Positions 19,303 to 26,993 of a stretch of DNA of 64,000 nucleotides are shown here, in pieces. Numbering within the stretch: the first letter of the stretch is position 1; the number at the start of each line of letters is the position of its first letter. A program made the position numbers and the translations under genes. Origin of the DNA: an uncultured Clostridia bacterium (GTDB lineage: Bacteria > Bacillota > Clostridia > Oscillospirales > Oscillospiraceae); NCBI GenBank assembly GCA_947644595.1, contig CANSAE010000009.1, positions 21,632-85,631 of the forward strand. The letters run 5' to 3'. The notes beneath the pieces are model-generated. The model searched no databases, had not been told where the DNA came from, and saw only the letters and a program-made list of their open reading frames with translations.

Positions 19303-20274
19303 TTATTCTTCCAAACCGATAAGATCAGCTTCATCCACTGTTGACGTTTCTTCGGACTCCGGAATCTGTTCGATTGCTCCTGGCAATTCCTCCGCGGTTG
19401 TTTCCGGAGTTGGAACAGTCCCTTCGTCGGCCATATCCGTTTCCGGTATTTGAGGCAGCCGGACCGCTTGCACCACCCAACGCGTGGCGTGTCCGTTCCC
19501 GGTACAGGTCGACAGCGTCAGGATATGGTCGTTGACTGTCGGTACTATCCCTGTCTCAATCACAGAACATTCAACACAGTAATCCACAAACGCCTGGCGA
19601 CCTGCTTCCTCAACGATGTTGATCCGGTAAGTATCGCTTTCCAGTTCCGCCTCATAGGCCGAAAAAACGGCATAGGTGAATTCTCCGCTGTCGGTAACAA
19701 TGTATATGTAAGGATGCGCTTCCCAGTAGCTGGCTTTGCTGAAGTACTTCAGCGTACCAAACATAGAGCCGCCCCGCATCCTGTGTCCATACACGATGGT
19801 ATTGAAGTCCAGAAATTCCCCGTTGCACCGGCTCTCTACAAAAATAGAGCCCATTGCATTTCGGTCCCCTTTCCACGTGTGCTTCAAGTAATATTCATTG
19901 TCCTCTCCTTGGAGCAGCGGATAAGAAATCACTGTATCCGGAATCATGATCCAACCGAGCACATCCGGATTCACTTCCCGAAGCGCAGAAAAATCCATCT
20001 CCCCCAGAGCGTCGGCATAAGGGTCCTGCCAGGTATAAGAAACTGCCGGAATTTCACTGTTTTCATCCTCCGGTAAAACGGCTACATTGGAAGGCGTTGG
20101 AAACGGACTGTGCTTCGGCAATGTGGGAAGCTTCACCAGCGCAGCAGCTTCGGCATAGTCTTTCGCCCCCCTTTGACGGTCCAGCACGTGATACAGCACC
20201 CCCGCCAAGCTGCCGATAAATATGATCGACAATATCACTAACAGTCCCCTTCGCAGAGGTCCCTGCCCTTTCAC
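19303..20274 (-). CDS. srtB: Class B sortase
   Basis: This 323-aa membrane-anchored transpeptidase links sorting-signal proteins to peptidoglycan or polymerises pilins. A GTG start follows AAGGAGCGC. One N-terminal membrane segment (about 8-30) is followed by the sortase barrel with His164 (VYGHRM), Cys257 (LSTCTGNGHATRW) and Arg265. The long helix and insert before the Cys strand fit class B. An acidic Thr/Glu-rich tail of about 50 residues follows the domain, which is unusual. The likely substrates are the two giant proteins (YIPATGE and LPMTGD). Confidence 0.93.
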   Translation of the reverse strand: MKGQGPLRRGLLVILSIIFIGSLAGVLYHVLDRQRGAKDYAEAAALVKLPTLPKHSPFPTPSNVAVLPEDENSEIPAVSYTWQDPYADALGEMDFSALREVNPDVLGWIMIPDTVISYPLLQGEDNEYYLKHTWKGDRNAMGSIFVESRCNGEFLDFNTIVYGHRMRGGSMFGTLKYFSKASYWEAHPYIYIVTDSGEFTYAVFSAYEAELESDTYRINIVEEAGRQAFVDYCVECSVIETGIVPTVNDHILTLSTCTGNGHATRWVVQAVRLPQIPETDMADEGTVPTPETTAEELPGAIEQIPESEETSTVDEADLIGLEE

Positions 20275-20401
20275 GTATGCGCTCCTTTCTTCTCAAGCTA
20301 TCATCCTCACAGGAAAAGATGCTCAATCATTTCAATCCATAAAATCCCGATCGCCGGTCCAATCTTTCATTTGGTCCCAGTGCTTCTTTTACGCTCCTGC
20401 G

Positions 20402-20482
20402 GTGATATTTTTCTTATCTTCTCTTCGTTTTAGTCGTATTAACAATATCACTTTTGTTCAATAATATCAACAAAAATATCAC
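20402..20482. promoter_or_regulatory. AATATCAC box cluster in the sortase/XRE spacer
   Basis: AATATCA(C/A) occurs at 20444-20451, 20463-20470 and 20475-20482, with an inverted copy GTGATATT at 20402-20409. The cluster overlaps a plausible minus-strand promoter for the sortase (TTGATA and TATTGT, 17 bp apart). The adjacent XRE-family repressor is an obvious candidate to bind it. The 10-mer ATAATATCAA is shared with the leader of the first adhesin. Confidence 0.45.
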
Positions 20483-20534
20483 TTAAGATAAAAACTAACA
20501 ATATTCTTTATACTAAAATTGAGGTGAGTGGAAT

Positions 20535-20873
20535 ATGATAGGAGAGCTCCTTGCCGAAGTAAGAAGAGACCACGGAGACACGCAGTCTAAATTGGCCGAA
20601 AAATTGCATGTTACCGTTTCCGCAGTTCGCAGTTGGGAGCAAGATAAGAGCTCCCCCCCCCATGAAACCCTTGTGAGTATATGCAAATTATATGAAGTAT
20701 CCTCGGATTATTTACTGGGCCTAACAGATGTGGACCCTGCTTATGTGCAGTATCGGCGACTGTTGAGCTTCACAAAATCGGAATTGGACGAGATTCGTAT
20801 TTTTGAAGAATATCTGCTCTGGAGACGAAAAAGATTGGACACTCCCCAGCACAATCAAGACAGCGTAAATTAA
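20535..20873 (+). CDS. XRE-family helix-turn-helix regulator
   Basis: This 112-aa protein has an N-terminal lambda-repressor-like HTH of about 60 residues (KLAEKLHVTVSAVRSWEQDKSSPPHETL and YEVSSDYLLGLTD are typical). A short C-terminal helix region follows. There is no sensor domain. It is divergent from the sortase gene, across AT-rich box repeats, and may control the adhesion locus and itself. GAGGTGAGTGGAAT precedes the ATG. Confidence 0.88.
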   Translation: MIGELLAEVRRDHGDTQSKLAEKLHVTVSAVRSWEQDKSSPPHETLVSICKLYEVSSDYLLGLTDVDPAYVQYRRLLSFTKSELDEIRIFEEYLLWRRKRLDTPQHNQDSVN

Positions 20874-20916
20874 AAAAGCATCGTCCGGACCAATACGCTC
20901 TGGACGGTGCTTTTTG
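20873..20916 (+). terminator. Terminator of the XRE gene
   Basis: AAAAAGCATCGTCC (20873-20886) pairs with GGACGGTGCTTTTT (20902-20915) with one mismatch. A T run ends the 3' arm. Confidence 0.8.
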
Positions 20917-20953
20917 ACTTCGGAAGATTTCTGTATATATGAATAAATTTTAG

Positions 20954-20982
20954 TTGATAATTTTGATGGTTTGTAGTAAAAT
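20954..20982 (+). promoter_or_regulatory. Promoter of the SRP RNA gene
   Basis: TTGATA (20954-20959) and TAAAAT (20977-20982) are separated by 17 bp. The start would be at about 20989, exactly where the RNA's terminal helix begins. Confidence 0.8.
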
Positions 20983-20988
20983 ACCATC

Positions 20989-21286
20989 GCGGCATTTGAC
21001 AAGGCTGCACTAGTCGGGGAGCCAGCGGTGCCCTGTAACCTGCAATCCGCTGCAGCAGGGATGAAGTCCCATTTTAGGGGGTGCGTTATGTCGTTTGCCC
21101 GAAGCGGGCAGCGTTGATGATCCGGTCTCGAGCAACGAATCCTTCCGAACCATGTCAGGCGGGGAACCGAGCAGCATTAAGGAAGATCTTTCGTGTGCCT
21201 TGAGGCAGCCGGGTCTGAGTAAGCCACTTCGGTTAGCGGGCATGATGTATTTTCAACGATGGGTGTGCAGTCTTGTCAAGGGCCGC
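20989..21286 (+). ncRNA. ffs: Signal recognition particle RNA, large Gram-positive type
   Basis: The 5' part has the Alu-domain pattern seen in Firmicutes scRNA (GGGGAGCCAGCGGTGCCCTG, then TGCAATCCGCT). Near the middle, CATGTCAGGCGGGGAACCGAGCAGCA is the helix-8 region that binds Ffh, with a GGAA-type loop. The ends pair as one long helix (20989-21009 with 21264-21286, including TTGACAAG / CTTGTCAA). The length of about 298 nt is slightly above typical Bacillus scRNA. Position directly before dnaX is the usual order. Confidence 0.92.
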
Positions 21287-21292
21287 ATAATT

Positions 21293-21329
21293 ACTTTTAA
21301 GGGAAGTCCACTGGACTTCCCTTAAAAGT
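21293..21329. repeat. Perfect 18-bp inverted repeat after the SRP RNA
   Basis: Arms 21293-21310 and 21312-21329 are perfectly complementary with a single-base centre. There is no T run after it, so it is not a standard terminator, though it may end or trim the SRP transcript. The compact palindrome could also be a dispersed repeat. No second copy was found in this window. Confidence 0.7.
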
Positions 21330-21419
21330 AGAATCTGCACGCACTCGTTCACGAGACGTATTTTTTCGTATCGTCGATGTAAATTCTATGAGTTCTATGA
21401 GATATAAGGGGGGAGCGGG

Positions 21420-23045
21420 ATGTATCAGGCGTTGTATAGAAAGTACCGGCCACGGACATTTGATGATGTTGTCGGGCAAGAGCATATTACGGAAACGCTA
21501 AAGAACCAAGTGGGCAGAGATAAGCTCAGCCACGCATATCTGTTCATTGGGACCCGCGGGACCGGCAAAACCACCTGCGCCAAAATTTTGGCCAAAGCGG
21601 TCAACTGTGAGCATCCCGTAAGTGGGAACCCTTGCAACAACTGCCCTACCTGTCGGGGGATCGACGACGGAACCATTCTGGACGTCGTGGAACTGGACGC
21701 CGCTTCCAATAACGGCGTGGATCATGTCCGCGCCCTGCGGGACGAGGCTGTTTTCACGCCCGCCGGGGCGAAAAAACGGGTGTATATCATCGACGAGGTA
21801 CATATGCTCTCCGTTCCGGCCTTCAACGCCCTGCTGAAGATCATGGAGGAACCGCCAGAGCACCTGATGTTCATTCTGGCCACTACGGAGCTGAAAAAGG
21901 TGCCTGCCACCATACTCTCCCGCTGCCAAAGATATAATTTCCGGCGCATTGATGCCTCTGTCGTGGCCGGACGGCTTTCACAGGTGGCAACGCTGGAGGG
22001 CCTCTCCCTTGCGCCGGATGCCGCGGCTTTGCTGGGCCGGCTGGCAGACGGGTCTATGCGGGACGGATTGTCTTTGCTGGATCAAGTGCTGGGTGACGGA
22101 ACCATCACAGTAGATTCTGTACTGTCTTCCACTGGATTGGCCGGAAATCTCAGGACAGCGGAACTGCTGCATACCGTCATGGAAGAGAATACCGCCGGGG
22201 CTCTGACTCAGTTTGGGCGAATGTGGCAGGACGGAAAAGACCCTGCCATGCTCTTAGGTGAGCTGTCCAGCCTGCTTCGGGATATTCTTTTGATGCGCAC
22301 CGCGCCGCAAAGCTGCGCACAGCTTTTGAGTGGTAATTTCGATGATGAAACCCTGCGCTCTTTTGCAGGCGCACTCTCCCCTGCCCGGCTTTTGCAGGCT
22401 TTAGAAACCATACAAACAGCACAAAGCAAGCTGCGGGACAGCCATAATCTGAGGATGTCTGTCGAGCTGTGTTTGATAGAGCTGTGCGATCCAGCACTGT
22501 CTGACAATGTCACCGGGCTGCGTTCCAGGATTGACCGGCTGGAAGCACAGGTCAAAAGCGGGATATCCATTCCACGACTCCCCACAGAGATTCCAGTTTC
22601 TCAAAAAACAGCCGCAGTGTCCCCACCCCCGGAGGACGACCGGCCTCCTTGGGAAGAGGACGAACCGGAGCGCCCGCCGCTGCCGGAAGAGCCTCCTCTT
22701 CCCGTACCGGATACCCCGGAATCAATGCATACAACTTCTCCTGCCGAAGACGATCAATGGGGCCAATTCATCACAGTAGCAAAACAACATCTTCCTGCAC
22801 ACGCTGTAGGGCTGCTGTACCAGTGCTCCGGCACTTTCGGAATAAACCGCGTGACCATTTCCGCGCCGGACTTTCCCTATCGGCAGCTCACTGCGGCAGG
22901 AACGATGGACAAACTCCGCTCCGCATCCAGCGCGTTCTTCGGCGGCCCTGCGCAAGTGGAGGTCACCGGCTGTTCCACAGCCGCACCAAAAGCAACCAGA
23001 AGCCTGGATGAATTAAGAGCATATGACATTGTAAAATTCAAATAG
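21420..23045 (+). CDS. dnaX: DNA polymerase III subunits gamma/tau
   Basis: This 541-aa clamp-loader ATPase opens the beta clamp at primer termini. Walker A is GTRGTGKTT (about 43-51). A zinc module CEHPVSGNPCNNCPTC (about 64-79), Walker B IIDEVHML and the sensor region TTELKKVPATILSRCQRYNF follow. Domain III spans about 230-370. A Pro/Glu-rich linker (about 395-440) leads to a C-terminal tau-like domain. It sits between SRP RNA and ybaB. The start has GGGGGGAGCGGG upstream. Confidence 0.96.
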   Translation: MYQALYRKYRPRTFDDVVGQEHITETLKNQVGRDKLSHAYLFIGTRGTGKTTCAKILAKAVNCEHPVSGNPCNNCPTCRGIDDGTILDVVELDAASNNGVDHVRALRDEAVFTPAGAKKRVYIIDEVHMLSVPAFNALLKIMEEPPEHLMFILATTELKKVPATILSRCQRYNFRRIDASVVAGRLSQVATLEGLSLAPDAAALLGRLADGSMRDGLSLLDQVLGDGTITVDSVLSSTGLAGNLRTAELLHTVMEENTAGALTQFGRMWQDGKDPAMLLGELSSLLRDILLMRTAPQSCAQLLSGNFDDETLRSFAGALSPARLLQALETIQTAQSKLRDSHNLRMSVELCLIELCDPALSDNVTGLRSRIDRLEAQVKSGISIPRLPTEIPVSQKTAAVSPPPEDDRPPWEEDEPERPPLPEEPPLPVPDTPESMHTTSPAEDDQWGQFITVAKQHLPAHAVGLLYQCSGTFGINRVTISAPDFPYRQLTAAGTMDKLRSASSAFFGGPAQVEVTGCSTAAPKATRSLDELRAYDIVKFK

Positions 23046-23058
23046 GAGGAATCCAATT

Positions 23059-23409
23059 ATGGCAAAGAAACCCCCGTACCGGGGCGGCTTTGGCGGCCCG
23101 AATATGAATCAGCAGGCCAATCTCATGCGTCAGGCGCAGAAAATGCAGGAGGATCTGCTGAAGGCCCAGCAGGAGTTGGAAAACAGCAGTTTTACAGCAA
23201 AAGCCGGCGGCGGTGTCGTCACCGCTACAGTAAACGGCAAACATGAGCTGGTCTCCATTGAGATCGCTCCCGAAGCGGTAGACCCTGATGATGTGGAAAT
23301 GCTTCAGGATTTGATCGTTGCGGCGGTCAATGCCGCCACCAAGATGGTGGATGATGCTTCCGCGGAATCCATGAATAAAATCAGCGGCGGGCTCGGCTTG
23401 GGCTTATAA
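23059..23409 (+). CDS. ybaB: YbaB/EbfC nucleoid-associated protein
   Basis: This 116-aa protein of the YbaB/EbfC family is a small dimeric DNA-binding protein usually linked to dnaX and recR. The core (QANLMRQAQKMQEDLLKAQQ, then VSIEIAPEAVDPDD and DLIVAAVNAATK) is typical. An N-terminal PPYRGGFGGPN segment precedes it. AGGAGGAATCCAATT precedes the ATG, 13 nt after dnaX. recR, which commonly follows, is absent; the next gene is on the other strand. Confidence 0.94.
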   Translation: MAKKPPYRGGFGGPNMNQQANLMRQAQKMQEDLLKAQQELENSSFTAKAGGGVVTATVNGKHELVSIEIAPEAVDPDDVEMLQDLIVAAVNAATKMVDDASAESMNKISGGLGLGL

Positions 23410-23416
23410 AAAACAC

Positions 23417-23449
23417 AAAAAGGCACCGGACATGGTCCGGTGCTTTTTT
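23417..23449 (+). terminator. Terminator after ybaB
   Basis: GGCACCGGAC (about 23422-23431) pairs with GTCCGGTGC(T) after an ATG loop. It is flanked by an A run and followed by TTTTTT. Confidence 0.88.
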
Positions 23450-23462
23450 CTATACAAATAAC

Positions 23463-23489
23463 GAAAGGGCGGCCGAAGCCGCCCCTTTG
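23463..23489 (-). terminator. Probable terminator of the YkvI-like transporter gene
   Basis: Read on the minus strand, AAAGGG-GCGGC-TTCG-GCCGC-CCTTT forms a stem with a stable TTCG loop about 20 nt past the stop codon. The U run that follows is weak. Confidence 0.55.
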
Positions 23490-23508
23490 TTTGGGAAATT
23501 GGGTTGTA

Positions 23509-24660
23509 TCAGTCGTCCAGGCAAGCGGGATGCTCGGCAACCCACTTCTTGTTCTTGGGAATACCCCAGATCAGAACCGGGATGATAATCACCACAATGC
23601 CGTAGTAGCCGCAGTAGCCATACACCTTGGAGATGATGGTGGACAGGCCCAGCAGAGACACTGCGAAGCACAGCGCGATCACGACAGCGCCGACAATGAC
23701 CTTACGGCCCTTCTCGGGGACAGCCTCAGGCAACTTGCCCTGGAAGCGGTCGATCATGGAGAACACCAGCGTCACAGAGGTGGACACGAAAGCGCAGAAC
23801 AACAGGATGGAGTACACGCCGATCAGCCACTTCCAGCCGATGCTGTTGGCAATGAACAGGTTGGGCAGGGTCAGTGCGTTGCCGCCGGCGGCTGCGTCAG
23901 CCTGGATGGCGGGATACCATGCAATCAGCATGAACGCGGAAGCTGCCAGTGCCAGACCATTCATCAGGCCGCCCAGAATCGCGGACTTCTTCACGCCCTT
24001 GTTATTGGTAACAGTAGTGGACGCTGCGATGAAAGAGGGAATGGACACGCACTGGAAAGCGGCATACACAGGAACACCGCGGAAGAATGCGTAAGCAGGA
24101 TCCTTCAGCCCGTCGCCCAGATGGGTGAATACGCCGTCAGGAGCCATGGACAGGCCAGCGATCACCATGATAGCGGTAACGATCAGAATGCCCGCAGACA
24201 GGAACGTGGACACCGCGATAATCAGCTTGATGCCGAAGATGGACAGAACCACCAGAGCAGCAATAACCACCAGGCAGCTGATTACATAGGGCAGATGCAG
24301 ATACTGCACCACCAGGTTGGCAGCGCCGGAAACTGCAGCGGCCACAGCAGCCAGAATGATGACTACATAGAAAATCTCAAACAGGATCTCCATGTTGGGG
24401 TTGGGATACAGCTCGCGGAAGGTATCCTTGTAGTTAGTCAGTCCGCGCAGACGAGCGAAGCGCGCAACCACATACATAATGTAGGCCAGCAGGCCCATGG
24501 ACAGCAGGGGCCAGAGAACAGCCGTCCAGCCGTACTGTACGAAGTAACCGATGACCTGGTTACCGGTGGCGAAGCCGCCGCCGACGTGCGTGCCGAACCA
24601 AACCGAAGCAACGGTAAAGGCGGCAGCCCAGGAGCTTTTCAATGCAGTATTGTTTTCCAT
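23509..24660 (-). CDS. YkvI-like membrane transporter (APC superfamily)
   Basis: The protein is 383 aa from the ATG at 24660, preceded by AGAGGAGTTGCAA; in-frame codons further upstream have no ribosome site. About 10-11 membrane helices start with SVWFGTHVGGGFATGNQVI, whose Gly-rich broken helix is typical of YkvI-like LeuT-fold transporters. The substrate is unknown, and amino acids or other organic solutes are usual for the fold. It is divergent from a GntR regulator and near two dehydrogenase-like genes, suggesting uptake of the cluster's substrate. Codon choice looks like that of well-expressed genes. Confidence 0.82.
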   Translation of the reverse strand: MENNTALKSSWAAAFTVASVWFGTHVGGGFATGNQVIGYFVQYGWTAVLWPLLSMGLLAYIMYVVARFARLRGLTNYKDTFRELYPNPNMEILFEIFYVVIILAAVAAAVSGAANLVVQYLHLPYVISCLVVIAALVVLSIFGIKLIIAVSTFLSAGILIVTAIMVIAGLSMAPDGVFTHLGDGLKDPAYAFFRGVPVYAAFQCVSIPSFIAASTTVTNNKGVKKSAILGGLMNGLALAASAFMLIAWYPAIQADAAAGGNALTLPNLFIANSIGWKWLIGVYSILLFCAFVSTSVTLVFSMIDRFQGKLPEAVPEKGRKVIVGAVVIALCFAVSLLGLSTIISKVYGYCGYYGIVVIIIPVLIWGIPKNKKWVAEHPACLDD

Positions 24661-24755
24661 TTGCAACTCCTCTTTCTCTTTTACTTGTGATATGTATTCG
24701 TTTGGAATCAAAACATACGCGGCTTTCCCAATTCCGCATATCGAATGATGGAAAA

Positions 24756-24785
24756 ATTATAGAATCCCTTTCCCCTATGTTTCAA
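24756..24785 (-). promoter_or_regulatory. Promoter of the YkvI-like transporter gene
   Basis: On the minus strand, TTGAAA (24785-24780) and TATAAT (24761-24756) are 18 bp apart. The rest of the divergent spacer (about 24786-25151) is very AT-rich, with no gene I can support. It probably carries the regulator's promoter and operator. Confidence 0.65.
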
Positions 24786-25151
24786 TTTCAGCGCAGTATC
24801 GTTTTCGCTCATCTCCTTTGTCCTGAAATTAGTTTATAATCTATTCATATTTTTGTTTTTGCTTCAAAAATAGTTAATAGTTATATTTTTAACCTCTTTT
24901 TTGGTTCATAATCCGTTCATTGTTAATAACTTAACCCCCCTTTTTAAAATCTTTGTAGTTTTCAACAAGTTTGAGAGGTAAAAATTAGTGAAAAATAATC
25001 GAATCCCCTCTTGAATTTGAACTTCATTCTGTGATAATTTAAGGTTATATTGCATAAATGTGTTCTTCATTTTCATAAAACAGAAAGTTTTTGAACTTTT
25101 TTGCATTTTTAAATCTATGAAAAACACATTCATATACAAAGGAGAGCGCTT

Positions 25152-25865
25152 ATGAATCAGAAAAAACTGCAGGAGCGGTTAGAACAGAACCCTTTTGCTA
25201 AATTGGGCGACATTGTGGCAGATCTACTATTTGATGAGATCGTATCTCTTCGTCTTGCCCCCTCCACCAAGCTGAATATCAATAATATTTCTAAGGAACT
25301 TGGAATCTCCCGCACGCCAGTCACAGAAGCCATCAACCAGCTCTGTGGTATTGGATTTGTAGATGTGCATCCAAATGCCAGCGGATATTTCGTTTCCGCC
25401 CTGACCATGACGGAGCTTATCAGCCTGTATAACGCCAGAGCTGCTATTGAGTCTGAAGCCGCATACCTATGCGCCGAGACTGCCAGCTATGATGTGATCG
25501 CGGGCTTGGAAAACTATGCCTCTGAATATAAGCGCGCACTCCAGCGGCGGGATAATCAGGCACTGAAGGAAGTGGAAATGCCTTTCCACCGGCTTATTAT
25601 TGACAATTGCGAAAATAAATACCTCCAATCCTGCTATGAGCAGATCCTCCCCACCCTGACCCGTTATCAGAATTATTACACGGAATTCATTGACACGGAT
25701 CTGAACAATCCCTGGTCCCCACGGTGCGCGCACCAGCACTCCTCCATCGTGGCCGCAATCAAAATGCACATGCCGGAATTGGCCCGGCAATTGATGAACG
25801 AACATATCCGTACCGGCATCAATCAGGCTGCCTTCTCCTATGATAATCCCATTCCCATTCGGTAA
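25152..25865 (+). CDS. GntR-family regulator with FCD domain
   Basis: This 237-aa regulator has an N-terminal winged HTH (IVSLRLAPSTKLNINNISKE, then GISRTPVTEAINQL) and a C-terminal all-helical FCD domain. The FCD domain has candidate metal/ligand residues in EMPFHRLI, HQHSSIVAAI and MNEHI. FCD proteins usually sense organic acids, sugar acids or their derivatives. It lies between the divergent transporter and the paired reductase genes, so it is likely the local repressor. GGAGAGCGCTT precedes the ATG. Confidence 0.9.
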   Translation: MNQKKLQERLEQNPFAKLGDIVADLLFDEIVSLRLAPSTKLNINNISKELGISRTPVTEAINQLCGIGFVDVHPNASGYFVSALTMTELISLYNARAAIESEAAYLCAETASYDVIAGLENYASEYKRALQRRDNQALKEVEMPFHRLIIDNCENKYLQSCYEQILPTLTRYQNYYTEFIDTDLNNPWSPRCAHQHSSIVAAIKMHMPELARQLMNEHIRTGINQAAFSYDNPIPIR

Positions 25866-25950
25866 GTCTCTTTTTTAGTACATTTCCATCAAGGAACACC
25901 CCTTTTTGTGTTTAATTGTACTCATTTTTTCGTTTGAATTTTATCAATCG

Positions 25951-25978
25951 TTGATTTTTTGTTCAATTCCTCTATAAT
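25951..25978 (+). promoter_or_regulatory. Promoter of the reductase pair
   Basis: TTGATT (25951-25956) and TATAAT (25973-25978) are 16 bp apart. The spacer contains TTGTTC, the half-site of the dyad found at the BaiE-like gene's promoter (28121-28138). This suggests a shared regulator, probably the GntR protein. Confidence 0.6.
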
Positions 25979-26014
25979 TTTACATGGATGGATCTTCAGA
26001 AAGGATGTACGGCG

Positions 26015-26971
26015 ATGAAGATTGCTATGATCGGTTCCGGTGCTGCCGGAAGCGTATTCGCAGCCTACTTAAAAAAGGGCGGCGCAGAATTGTATCTGGT
26101 GGACCGCTACCAGGCCCACATGGACAAAATCGCCCGGGATGGTCTTGTTTTTGTCACGCCCGCCGGAGAGGAAGTGCTGACAGGTTTCTACACGGCCCCC
26201 ACTGCCGAACAGATCGGCATCATGGATATTGTGATTTTGATGGTAAAGGCCACCCAGACGGATTCCGTCATGCCTACGGCCCTGCCCTGTATTGGCCCCG
26301 ATACCGTAGTGGTATCTCTGCAAAACGGACTGGGAAATGACGACGTTTTGGCAAACTATCTGCCCACAGACCGTATTATCTGCGGCTTCGGCACCATCGG
26401 GACCGAGCTTCCCCAGCCGGGCAAGTGCGTGTCCAAGCCGGAATCCGGTGTCATTATGCACTTCGGTGCCTCCCAAAAAAGTGCGCTGAATGATAGCGCT
26501 GGGCAATATCTCCAGAAAACTTTCATCAAGGGCGGTTGTGAGGCCCGGTACGAAGAAAATATCAAGCCTTTCATCTGGAAAAAGGCCATTTCCAATTCCG
26601 GATACAATACGCTGTCTGCCATTACCCGCATCAAGGTCGGCCCTGAAATTGCAGACCCCCACGGTCAAAGCCTGATTTGGCAAGTCTGGAAAGAGGGCTG
26701 TGAAGTGGCAAAGGCCGACGGCGCAGGCGACCTGTGGCCGGAACTCCAGGCAGAAATGCCCCGCCTGGCGGAGGGTTTCGCCACTTATTACCCATCCATG
26801 GCGCAGGATGTGCTCATCCACCAGCGCCAAACGGAAATCTCCGTTTTGAACGGCGCCATTGTGAAATATGGCGAAAAATACGGTATCCCCACCCCTGTAA
26901 ACTCTGTATTGACTGCCGTGATCTCCTGTATCCAGAATAATTACGACAAGCAGTACAAAGAAAATATATGA
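26015..26971 (+). CDS. Ketopantoate reductase family (ApbA/PanE-like) protein, copy 1
   Basis: This 318-aa enzyme starts at the ATG at 26015 with AAAGGATG upstream. The N-terminal Rossmann fold begins MIGSGAAGSVFAAYL. The C-terminal domain has FIWKKAISNSGYN, with the Lys and Asn expected in the active site, and HQRQTEISVLNGA, with the expected Glu. The chemistry should be NAD(P)H-linked reduction of a 2-oxo acid or the reverse. Context near a transporter and GntR regulator, and the tandem paralogue, argue against simple pantothenate synthesis. No panB or panC is present. Confidence 0.85.
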   Translation: MKIAMIGSGAAGSVFAAYLKKGGAELYLVDRYQAHMDKIARDGLVFVTPAGEEVLTGFYTAPTAEQIGIMDIVILMVKATQTDSVMPTALPCIGPDTVVVSLQNGLGNDDVLANYLPTDRIICGFGTIGTELPQPGKCVSKPESGVIMHFGASQKSALNDSAGQYLQKTFIKGGCEARYEENIKPFIWKKAISNSGYNTLSAITRIKVGPEIADPHGQSLIWQVWKEGCEVAKADGAGDLWPELQAEMPRLAEGFATYYPSMAQDVLIHQRQTEISVLNGAIVKYGEKYGIPTPVNSVLTAVISCIQNNYDKQYKENI

Positions 26972-26993
26972 AAAAGAATTTGGAGGAAATCAA

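Noticed and set aside
22596..22612. Possible programmed frameshift site (A6 run) in dnaX
   Set aside because: The run is not in the frame of a standard X XXY YYZ slippery heptamer and no clear stimulatory stem follows, so a separate gamma product cannot be claimed.
24906..25139. A 77-aa AT-rich frame between transporter and GntR gene
   Set aside because: Composition is low-complexity and it sits in a divergent promoter region without a good ribosome site.
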